DNA from: Candidatus Dormiibacterota bacterium
GTDB taxonomy: Bacteria; Chloroflexota; Dormibacteria; UBA8260
Direction: 5' to 3'
Assembly (NCBI GenBank): GCA_955652545.1
Contig: CATPCA010000282.1
Coordinates: 1-9,086 of the forward strand
Length of the DNA: 9,086 nt
The translations under genes and the position numbers were made by a program. The stretch's first letter is position 1. Every line of letters begins with the position of its first letter. Positions 1-5,131 of this stretch are shown here, one piece after another. Below the pieces are notes generated by a model. The model searched no databases and was not told the DNA's origin. It was given only the letters and a program-made list of their open reading frames with translations.

Positions 1-264
1 CCGATCAGCTACGCCATGCCGTACAACCACCTCCAACGCTAAAGACTTACGTACTTCCACGCGCACCCCCGTCACATCGGACTGAATGCCTTCACCGAGG
101 AGGAACCAGTCGCCGTGCGGCTCGAGCAGCACATGGCCGCCAAAGCAACACTTCAGTTCCCACTGGATCAGCCGCTGCCCACGGCAGCGATCCGGCGACT
201 CATCGAGCAGCGCGTGAAGGCGATCGCGACGAAGGGTGGCGCGAAAGCCTCGCGCAACAGTTGA
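1..264 (+). pseudogene. DUF1801 (YdhG-like) protein, 3' part, with in-frame stop
   Basis: Frame 1 stays open across this stretch except for a TAA at 40-42. Before the stop it reads ISYAMPYNHLQR, which matches the conserved ISYGMP motif of DUF1801 proteins. After the stop it continues in the same frame with LTYFHAHPRHIGLNAF and TLQFPLDQPLP, the family's central HIG and FPLDKPLP motifs, and ends at TGA 262-264 after a basic tail. Conserved blocks lie on both sides of the stop with no frame change, so a nonsense mutation (or a base error) in one gene is the simplest reading. Downstream of the stop there is no convincing start with a ribosome binding site. The 5' end lies outside the window. DUF1801 proteins are small cytosolic proteins of poorly defined function. 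The hydrolase gene begins 28 nt downstream and may once have been co-transcribed. Confidence 0.7.
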
Positions 265-292
265 TCGTGCTGGTTCGAAGCGGGAGACCGCC

Positions 293-1096
293 ATGCCGAC
301 AGTGACCAGCGGAGACGGCACCACGATCGCCTACGACGTGGTGGGCGATGGCCCTGCCGTGATCCTCGTCGACGGAGCCCTCGGGTTTCGCGCCTTCGGA
401 GGGTCGCCTCAGCTGGCAGCCCTCATCGCCACCGCGTGTAGGGGGTATTGCTACGACCGTCGCGGCCGCGGGGACAGCGGTGACACCCAGCCGTACGGCC
501 TGGAACGCGAGATCGAGGACATCGATGCGCTGATCGAGGCTGCCGGTGGCAGGGCAGCGCTGTATGGCATCTCGTCCGGCGGCGCGCCGGCCCTCGAGGC
601 CGCCACAAGTCTCGGCCGCAGGGCCGACAGGCTGGCGGTGTATGAGATCCCGTACGACTCGACCGAGCAGGGTGTGGCTGCGTGGCGCCGGTACCGCTCC
701 ACCCTCGCCGAGAGCCTGGCGGCCGGACGCCGCGGCGACGCGGTGGTGGCGTTCATGAAGCTCGTCGGTGCCGGTGCGGAGGGTGTTGAGCGGATGCGAG
801 GGGCGCCTGTGTGGCCGACCTTCGAGGCGGTGGCGCCCACACTCGCCTATGACGCTGCCGCCCTTGGGGATGGCCGCATGGTGCCGACCGAACGCGCGGC
901 GCGGGTGACGGCCGACACATTGATCATGGACGGTGCGCTGAGCCTCGAGTTCATGCCCTTCATGCGCGCCAGCGCCGAGGCCCTCGCGGCGGCCATCCCC
1001 CACGCCCGGCGACTGACGCTGGAGGGCCAGCAGCACGATGTCGACAGCAACGTGCTCGCTCCGGTCCTCCTCTCTTTCTTCACCGAGAAGACCTGA
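293..1096 (+). CDS. alpha/beta hydrolase family protein
   Basis: A 267-residue cytosolic protein with the alpha/beta-hydrolase layout. The N-terminal strands read GTTIAYDVVGDGPAVILVDG, where the segment after strand 3 would form the oxyanion-hole loop. YDRRGRGDSGD (54-64) is the usual loop after strand 4. The nucleophile elbow is GISSGG (92-97), with Ser94 as likely nucleophile. His248 in GQQHDV is the likely catalytic histidine; the acid may be Asp213 in LIMDGALS. There is no signal peptide or membrane segment. The ATG at 293 is chosen because GGGAG (282-286) lies 6 nt upstream. An in-frame GTG at 236 would extend the protein by 19 residues, but it overlaps the preceding DUF1801 frame and has no good binding site. 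The fold is clear, the substrate (ester, lactone or other) is not. Its neighbours do not suggest a pathway. Confidence 0.85.
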   Translation: MPTVTSGDGTTIAYDVVGDGPAVILVDGALGFRAFGGSPQLAALIATACRGYCYDRRGRGDSGDTQPYGLEREIEDIDALIEAAGGRAALYGISSGGAPALEAATSLGRRADRLAVYEIPYDSTEQGVAAWRRYRSTLAESLAAGRRGDAVVAFMKLVGAGAEGVERMRGAPVWPTFEAVAPTLAYDAAALGDGRMVPTERAARVTADTLIMDGALSLEFMPFMRASAEALAAAIPHARRLTLEGQQHDVDSNVLAPVLLSFFTEKT

Positions 1097-1236
1097 GGCA
1101 GCCAGGTTCTGGACCGCCACTGTGCGCGAAAATCGAGGCGATTGCACGTGGACCTATTGGAGTAACTCGCGGGCATTCGAGTCACCATCGCGGAAAATCG
1201 GACGTGGAGCAACCCCCCGGCTGGCGCGAAGAAGGC

Positions 1237-1392
1237 TCACGCGAGCAGCTCGCGCACGCGAGGAATGAGCCGCCTTCCATACTGCTCGACGTTTGTCATG
1301 AGCGACTCATGCGCGAGCACAACGATGTCGGCGTCCCCGATGGCATCGGCCGCCCACCGCGGCCCGGCCCCGGGGATGAGCCAGGTTGGTGA
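1237..1392 (-). pseudogene. possible C-terminal remnant of a luciferase-like flavin-dependent oxidoreductase
   Basis: On the minus strand, one frame is open from 1392 to a TGA at 1239-1237 and reads about 51 residues, including DAIGDADIVVLAHESLM and NVEQYGRRLIPRVRELLA. The pattern of a hydrophobic strand followed by N-V-E-x-[FY]-G-R-x-[LIV]-[IL]-P-x-[LV]-R resembles the C-terminus of LLM-class (F420- or FMN-dependent) oxidoreductases. A neighbouring minus-strand frame just upstream reads SGDPDDLALITNLAHP, which resembles the 'GDPDDLA' segment expected before it. The two would join by a frameshift in the C/G run near 1370-1377. No start codon or N-terminal barrel is present, so this is at most a decayed tail. 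The assignment comes from motif memory only; chance coding likeness is possible. Confidence 0.35.
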
Positions 1393-1467
1393 TCAGCGCG
1401 AGATCATCAGGGTCACCTGAGTTCGCGATTGCGACCGATACCCTGCGTGCAGCGCGAGGCGTGCGAC

Positions 1468-1497
1468 TAGGCAGGGGCGCAGCCCTCGGGCTAGGAT
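1468..1497 (+). promoter_or_regulatory. candidate promoter of the FAD oxidase gene
   Basis: TAGGAT at 1492-1497 fits the actinobacterial -10 pattern (TANNNT). It lies 18 nt after TAGGCA (1468-1473), which matches four of six bases of a sigma-70 type -35. Transcription would start near 1504, just before the palindrome at 1507-1523. A 12-nt inverted repeat, AGCCCTCGGGCT (1481-1492), sits in the spacer and touches the -10. This is a weak match judged by eye. Confidence 0.3.
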
Positions 1498-1506
1498 GAA
1501 CGCCTT

Positions 1507-1523
1507 GACCGGCTAGGCCGGTC
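1507..1523. promoter_or_regulatory. perfect 17-nt palindrome in the leader of the FAD oxidase gene
   Basis: GACCGGCTAGGCCGGTC is a perfect 7-bp inverted repeat around a 3-nt centre. It ends 4 nt before the ribosome binding site (1527-1533) and 15 nt before the start codon, at or just after the proposed transcription start. It could be a repressor operator or, as RNA, a hairpin beside the ribosome binding site. Confidence 0.5.
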
Positions 1524-1538
1524 CTCAGGGGGACCGCG

Positions 1539-2942
1539 ATGAGCATCGTGGCCGAGGACGCTCAGCCCGACCAGCACGCAGTCGCGAACCTTGAACGGCT
1601 CTTCCGCGGACGAGTCGTGCGCCCGGGCGACGCTGATTACGATGCGGCCCGCCGCTTGTGGAACGGCTCCATCGACCGGTTCCCGGCCTTGATCGCGCGG
1701 TGTGCAGGTGTCGCCGACGTCATGGAGGCTGTGAAGCTCGCCAGGCGGACGGGCATGACCGTGGCCGTCCGCGGCGGTGGACACAGCTTCCCGGGCCTGT
1801 CGTCCTGCGATGGCGGCCTTGTCATCGACCTCTCGCAGATGAGGGGCATCCGCGTCGATCCTGTCACGCGGACCGCCCGCGCGCAGGCTGGCGTGCTCCT
1901 CGGTGAGCTCGACCGGGAGACTCAGACGTTCGGTCTGGCCGTTCCTGCCGGCATAGTGACGCACACGGGCCTGGCTGGGCTGACGCTCGGCGGCGGAATC
2001 GGCTGGTTGATGCGCAAGTACGGTCTCACCATCGACCAGCTGCTCTCCGTGGACCTCGTTACCGCCGACGGCGACTTCGTGACAGCGAGCGCCGAGGTCA
2101 ACGCAGACCTCTTCTGGGGAGTCCGCGGCGCGGGCAGCAACTTCGGCATCGTCACTGAGTTTGAGTTCCGGTTGAACCCCGTCGGTCCAACCGTGCTTGC
2201 CGGTCCGATCTTCTGGCCGATGCGGGAGTCACCAAAGGTTCTGCGCTTCTACCGCGATTGGATCACCGACCAGCCCGATGAGATGACGACAATCGTGGTT
2301 CATCGCAGGGTGCCGGCTCTCGGCGCGATCCCCGAGGAACTGCATGGCACGCCGGTCGTGACGGTGGTCTGCTGTTACGCGGGCCCGGTGGAGGAGGGAG
2401 AGCGTGCCGTGCGCCCGCTGAAGGAGTTCGGAGCGCCGTTGCTCGACCTCTGTGCACCGAAGCCGTTCGTCGACCACCAGGCGATGTTCGATCCATCGTT
2501 CCCGAGCGGCCAGTGGTACTACTTCCGCTCGTGCGACGTGGCCGAGCTCAGTGACGAGGTCATCGACATCGTTGCGGACAGCGCCATGCGAATGCGGTCG
2601 CCACTCACAGCCTTCCCGATCTTCCAACTCGGCGGAGCGATCGCGCGTGTCGGCGAGGACGAGACGGCGTTCAGTGGGCGCGGCGCGGGCCACACCATCA
2701 ACATCAACGCGACCACGGAGACTGCTGCCGGCTTCGAGGAGGAGCGCGAGTGGTCGCGGAGCCTCTGGTCGGAGCTCTCGCCGTACCACACGGGCGTCTA
2801 TGTGAACTTCCTGATGGAGGAGGGTGAGGACCGAATCCGCCAGGCGTACGGTGCCGGCAAGTACGAGCGGCTCAAGGAGCTGAAGCGCAAATACGACCCA
2901 AGCAACGTCTTTCGGATGAATCAGAACATCCCGCCGGACTAG
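1539..2942 (+). CDS. FAD-binding oxidoreductase, berberine-bridge-enzyme type
   Basis: A 467-residue flavoprotein oxidase of the PCMH/BBE-like family. The FAD domain occupies roughly residues 45-220: VAVRGGGHSFPG (75-86) carries His82, the position that in this family binds the FAD 8-alpha carbon covalently; GLTLGGGIGWLMRKYGLT (147-164) and FWGVRGAGSNFGIVTEFEF (192-210) are the standard flavin-contact motifs. The substrate domain follows, and the C-terminus KYDPSNVFRMNQNIPP (449-464) is the diagnostic BBE motif. The cysteine used by bicovalent members is replaced near THTG (141-144), so a single FAD link is expected. There is no signal peptide. The ATG follows AGGGGGA (1527-1533) at 5 nt. Relatives oxidise alkaloids, nicotine derivatives, sugars or polyketides using O2 and release H2O2; the substrate cannot be read here. 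The gene stands alone and converges on the 3129-3794 gene. Confidence 0.9.
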   Translation: MSIVAEDAQPDQHAVANLERLFRGRVVRPGDADYDAARRLWNGSIDRFPALIARCAGVADVMEAVKLARRTGMTVAVRGGGHSFPGLSSCDGGLVIDLSQMRGIRVDPVTRTARAQAGVLLGELDRETQTFGLAVPAGIVTHTGLAGLTLGGGIGWLMRKYGLTIDQLLSVDLVTADGDFVTASAEVNADLFWGVRGAGSNFGIVTEFEFRLNPVGPTVLAGPIFWPMRESPKVLRFYRDWITDQPDEMTTIVVHRRVPALGAIPEELHGTPVVTVVCCYAGPVEEGERAVRPLKEFGAPLLDLCAPKPFVDHQAMFDPSFPSGQWYYFRSCDVAELSDEVIDIVADSAMRMRSPLTAFPIFQLGGAIARVGEDETAFSGRGAGHTININATTETAAGFEEEREWSRSLWSELSPYHTGVYVNFLMEEGEDRIRQAYGAGKYERLKELKRKYDPSNVFRMNQNIPPD

Positions 2943-2978
2943 CTGGAGCCGCCGGTCACCTGAGCGGGGCGTTACGCA

Positions 2979-3077
2979 TCACAGCCCGGGGATCGAGCCG
3001 GGCGCCAGCAGGGCGACGGCTGCGAATCCCGCCAGCATGATGGCCAACGGTCGCGTCAGCGCGTTGCCACCAGGCAA
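2979..3077 (-). CDS. possible 32-residue single-membrane-segment peptide
   Basis: Directly after the stop of the CADD-like gene, the same minus-strand frame stays open to a TGA at 2981-2979. A TTG at 3077 preceded by GGTGGTGAG would give a 32-residue peptide with the hydrophobic stretch PLAIMLAGFAAVALLAPG, long enough for one membrane helix. There is no ATG/GTG start near the beginning and I recognise no family. It may be chance or a remnant of a longer tail. Listed only because the hydrophobic stretch is clean and the frame is shared. Confidence 0.15.
   Translation of the reverse strand: MPGGNALTRPLAIMLAGFAAVALLAPGSIPGL
2984..3003. terminator. GC-rich hairpin between convergent genes, candidate terminator
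   Basis: GCCCGG (2984-2989) and CCGGGC (2998-3003) pair perfectly across an 8-nt loop, 41 nt after the FAD oxidase stop. No T-run follows on either strand, so it would be a GC-hairpin terminator of the kind often proposed in actinobacteria. Convergent placement makes a shared terminator plausible. Confidence 0.35.
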
Positions 3078-3128
3078 GGTCTTCTCACCACCGCGTGGCG
3101 AGCCGGCGAGCCGCTGGACCTGCAGTGA

Positions 3129-3794
3129 CTAGGCTGACGGTCCGGCAGCCTCCCGCTCGTCCAGGAATGCCCACCAAGAATCGGCGGCGCGCCGAGCCGC
3201 CGGCCCCACCATCGCTGGCTCGCCGCCGGCAGTGACCACCGCGTCCAAAGTCCAGCTCGCGTGGTCACCCTCCACCAACGCGTGCACATCCCAGAATGCC
3301 ACCGATGCGCCGTCGACACCGTACTGCGAACGCAGTCCCGCTGCCTTGGATGCGCTGACCTCGGGCGACTGCAACTCGTAGGCGAGCACGGCTGTCAAGC
3401 CCTCGGCTGGAGACGACGCGACCAGCTCGTCATGGGTGTTCAGCAGCGATCCGGTGGCGGGGCCGATCTCCGTGGTCGCCGGCGCCGTCGCACCCACTGC
3501 CGCGGCAAAGCGATCGAAGAGCTCGAGGTGAGTCACAGCGCCGCCCACCTCGTCGTCGAGGTTGCGCTGCACCAGGTCGCGCACCACCGGGCTGGTTGCG
3601 TGGCTCTGGATCGATCCCAGCCAGCGCGGCAGCCCTGCCTCGATGAAGCGGTATTGGGCCGCATACGCTCCCAACTCTTCACGGAGCAGCTCGCCGTGTG
3701 ACCAGCGCTGGTAGAACGGATGGCTGAGCAGACGCCGTCCTTCCAGCGCCTCCTCGACAACCGCGAGGATCGCGGCGCGCTTCTCGATGTCCAC
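3129..3794 (-). CDS. CADD-like heme-oxygenase-fold diiron protein, candidate self-sacrificing para-aminobenzoate synthase
   Basis: A 221-residue cytosolic, all-helical protein of the TenA/PqqC/CADD group. The metal-ligand positions of Chlamydia CADD are all present with matching spacing: Glu82 and His89 in DDEVGGAVTH, Glu140 in AYELQSPE, then His171, Glu175 (Asp in CADD) and His178 in VHALVEGDH. Lys150 lies ten residues after Glu140, as CADD Lys152 does after Glu142. Tyr28 in HPFYQRWSHGEL aligns with CADD Tyr27, the residue cleaved out to form para-aminobenzoate. There is no cysteine in the protein, so a TenA-type thiaminase, which needs a catalytic Cys, is excluded. Known CADD proteins supply para-aminobenzoate for folate when the PabABC route is missing; that role here is inference. 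The start is GTG at 3794, 9 nt after AGGAG. No folate gene is adjacent. The alternative is another heme-oxygenase-like diiron oxidase. Confidence 0.75.
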   Translation of the reverse strand: MDIEKRAAILAVVEEALEGRRLLSHPFYQRWSHGELLREELGAYAAQYRFIEAGLPRWLGSIQSHATSPVVRDLVQRNLDDEVGGAVTHLELFDRFAAAVGATAPATTEIGPATGSLLNTHDELVASSPAEGLTAVLAYELQSPEVSASKAAGLRSQYGVDGASVAFWDVHALVEGDHASWTLDAVVTAGGEPAMVGPAARRAADSWWAFLDEREAAGPSA

Positions 3795-3810
3795 GGGTGT
3801 TCACTCCTCT

Positions 3811-3827
3811 GGGCGTTGCCAACGCCC
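3811..3827. promoter_or_regulatory. perfect 17-nt palindrome in the leader of the CADD-like gene
   Basis: GGGCGTTGCCAACGCCC is a perfect 7-bp inverted repeat around a 3-nt centre. On the minus strand it abuts the ribosome binding site AGAGGAG (3810-3804) and ends 16 nt before the GTG start, almost the same geometry as the palindrome ahead of the FAD oxidase, though the sequence differs. It would overlap the transcription start predicted from the -10 at 3835-3830. Operator or leader hairpin are both possible. Confidence 0.5.
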
Positions 3828-3829
3828 GC

Positions 3830-3835
3830 ATGATA
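3830..3835 (-). promoter_or_regulatory. candidate -10 element of the CADD-like gene
   Basis: On the minus strand TATCAT matches five of six bases of the -10 consensus. A good -35 is lacking: CTGAGG lies 17 nt upstream and shares only TGA with it. The start point would fall inside the palindrome at 3827-3811, giving a leader of about 30 nt. Confidence 0.3.
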
Positions 3836-3904
3836 AGCGGTCTCCCAAAGGTCCTCAGGAATCCGCGGAGGCCAGGACGAGCGTGATACCGTGGAAAGCG
3901 GTGC

Positions 3905-3961
3905 AGGCGCTGCCACCCAATTGAGGCCGACCGTTAGGCACGCTAATCAGAGGCGCTGCCA
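3905..3961 (+). repeat. 11-nt direct repeat upstream of the small acidic ORF
   Basis: AGGCGCTGCCA occurs exactly at 3905-3915 and again at 3951-3961. The second copy supplies the spacer and first base of the ATG at 3961. The copies are 46 nt apart. This could be a paired regulator site or a small duplication that created the start region. Confidence 0.4.
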
Positions 3962-4182
3962 TGGTCGCTGCCACATCCAAGCCTGACCTCTACAGCGAAG
4001 GGTATCCGCGGAGCAGCGAAGCCGATCTGGACCCCGGACCCTACCGGAGCGAATCGCTCGACGACGCTGATCGCGTGGCTCGCGGCGAACATCGCGTTGA
4101 GTTGGAGGGCCGACGACCCGACGCGTCGACAGACGACGAGAACCGCATCGAGGACGCCGACGACATCGAGTCTCAGCAGTAG
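3961..4182 (+). CDS. hypothetical small acidic protein
   Basis: A 73-residue ORF rich in Asp, Glu, Arg and Ser with no hydrophobic core, no cysteine and no membrane segment; it is probably disordered. The third codon positions are mostly G or C, which supports coding. The ATG follows AGAGG at 7 nt. The C-terminus is strongly acidic (TDDENRIEDADDIES). I do not recognise a family. It ends 12 nt before the Crp/Fnr-type regulator and is in the same frame, so the two are probably co-transcribed. Two readings are open: an independent small protein, or the former N-terminal part of a longer regulator now split by the TAG at 4180-4182. A chance ORF cannot be excluded. Confidence 0.45.
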   Translation: MVAATSKPDLYSEGYPRSSEADLDPGPYRSESLDDADRVARGEHRVELEGRRPDASTDDENRIEDADDIESQQ

Positions 4183-4194
4183 CGAAACCCAAGG

Positions 4195-4941
4195 ATGGAC
4201 CGCGACAGCGGCGTCGCCGGGGAAACGAACCAACTTCTCGACGCCCTCCCGGCGTCGGAGACGCAGCGCTTGATGCGCTTGGTCAGGCCGGTCTTCCTCG
4301 AGATCAATACGGTGCTGTTCGAGCCAGGCAGGACCACGGTCTCGGTTGACTTTCCGCGCAACTGCGTGGTCTCCCTGGTCAGTCCACTCCAAGACGGCGA
4401 TGTCGTCGAAGTGGCAACGGTGGGTAACACGGGCATCGTCGGGGTGCCGATGGTGCTCGGTGGGTCGCTCGCGGTGCGTGCCATCTGCTCGGTAGCGGGA
4501 TGGGCCGAGCGCATGGACGCGTCGACCTTCCTGAACGAGGTCGAGCGCGACAGCCCTTTGCGCACGCTGGTGAACGACCACCTCCAGGCGCTATTCGGCC
4601 AGATCTCCCAGGCAGCGGCGTGCAACCGGCTCCACTCCAATGAAGAGCGCCTCAGCCGATGGCTGCTGATGAGCCGTGACCGCGTCGGGACCGACGCGTT
4701 CCCCATCACCCACGAGTTCCTTGGCCGCATGCTCGGTGCGCGCCGGGCCACGGTGACCCTGTCCGCTGGGATCCTTCAAGCGGCGGGTCTCATCAGTTAC
4801 CACCGCGGACACGTCACCATCGTCGATCACACCGGCCTCGAAGCGATGGCGTGCGAGTGCTACGGGGTGATCGAGGCCGAGTTGGAGGGGGTCGTCCAGA
4901 GAGCGCGGCGCCGCGCCGCTCCTGGGCTAGAGGAGCGTTGA
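4195..4941 (+). CDS. Crp/Fnr-family transcriptional regulator
   Basis: A 248-residue DNA-binding regulator. Residues 12-115 form the cyclic-nucleotide-binding-like beta barrel (NQLLDALPASETQRL, LEINTVLFEPG, VDFPRNCVVSLV, VEVATVGNTGIVGV). The dimerisation helix follows at about 120-160 (NRLHSNEERLSRWLLM), then a winged helix-turn-helix at about 165-215: ITHEFLGRMLGARRATVTLS, with RRATV in the recognition helix, and LISYHRGHVTIVD as the wing. The phosphate-binding Arg-Ser of cAMP-responsive Crp is not seen; the region reads AVRAICSVAGWAERMD, so another ligand or none is likely. No Fnr-type N-terminal cysteine cluster is present. The ATG has only AAGG directly abutting it, so translation may be coupled to the small ORF ending 12 nt upstream. 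Targets are unknown; the sugar genes beginning 190 nt downstream are natural candidates. Confidence 0.85.
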   Translation: MDRDSGVAGETNQLLDALPASETQRLMRLVRPVFLEINTVLFEPGRTTVSVDFPRNCVVSLVSPLQDGDVVEVATVGNTGIVGVPMVLGGSLAVRAICSVAGWAERMDASTFLNEVERDSPLRTLVNDHLQALFGQISQAAACNRLHSNEERLSRWLLMSRDRVGTDAFPITHEFLGRMLGARRATVTLSAGILQAAGLISYHRGHVTIVDHTGLEAMACECYGVIEAELEGVVQRARRRAAPGLEER

Positions 4942-4997
4942 CTGACTGAGCGATTGCCCCGGCCGCGTCCACGCTCACAGGGAGTCTTGTCAACCCC

Positions 4998-5010
4998 GCT
5001 CCTCTGGAGC
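4998..5010. repeat. short hairpin between the regulator and the dehydrogenase
   Basis: GCTCC (4998-5002) and GGAGC (5006-5010) pair across a 3-nt loop, 57 nt after the regulator stop. It has no T-run. The 190-nt gap holds no other structure or clear promoter that I can defend. Confidence 0.25.
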
Positions 5011-5131
5011 ATGTTGGTGGCGGCATCGGACGCATCGAGGATGACTTTGGGGGTGCGGGCTGACGCCTTCAAACTGCGGACTGATCGCCAGCGAACAACA
5101 CCGCCAACGACACAGCATTGAGGAGACGACC

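Larger units (their letters stand above)
1097..1538. other. gene-poor interval
   Basis: About 440 bp between the hydrolase and the FAD oxidase. I see no intact gene. It contains a short inverted repeat (ACTCG at 1165-1169, CGAGT at 1178-1182), a loosely repeated motif at 1124-1208, a minus-strand gene remnant (1237-1392), and the likely promoter and leader of the downstream oxidase (about 1468-1538). Short ORFs on the plus strand here look like chance openings in GC-rich DNA. Confidence 0.6.

Noticed and set aside
200..1147. 315-codon minus-strand open frame opposite the hydrolase
   Set aside because: The plus strand has a full alpha/beta-hydrolase signature and a ribosome binding site; the antisense frame shows no domain and spans past both ends of the real gene.
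3129..3794. TenA-type thiaminase or PqqC as the identity of the heme-oxygenase-fold protein
   Set aside because: The protein has no cysteine, which TenA needs, and the six diiron ligand positions plus the lysine match CADD rather than cofactorless PqqC.
3921..3947. Promoter TTGAGG with TAAT-type -10 for the small acidic ORF
   Set aside because: The -10 would lie only a few bases before the ribosome binding site, leaving a transcript start inside it, and the match is poor.
3943..4581. 212-codon minus-strand open frame over the acidic ORF and the regulator's N-terminal half
   Set aside because: It overlaps the well-supported regulator domain and has no motif or binding site of its own.
4942..5131. 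Crp/Fnr binding site upstream of the dehydrogenase
   Set aside because: No TGTGA-N6-TCACA or TTGAT-N4-ATCAA-like inverted repeat is visible in the interval.
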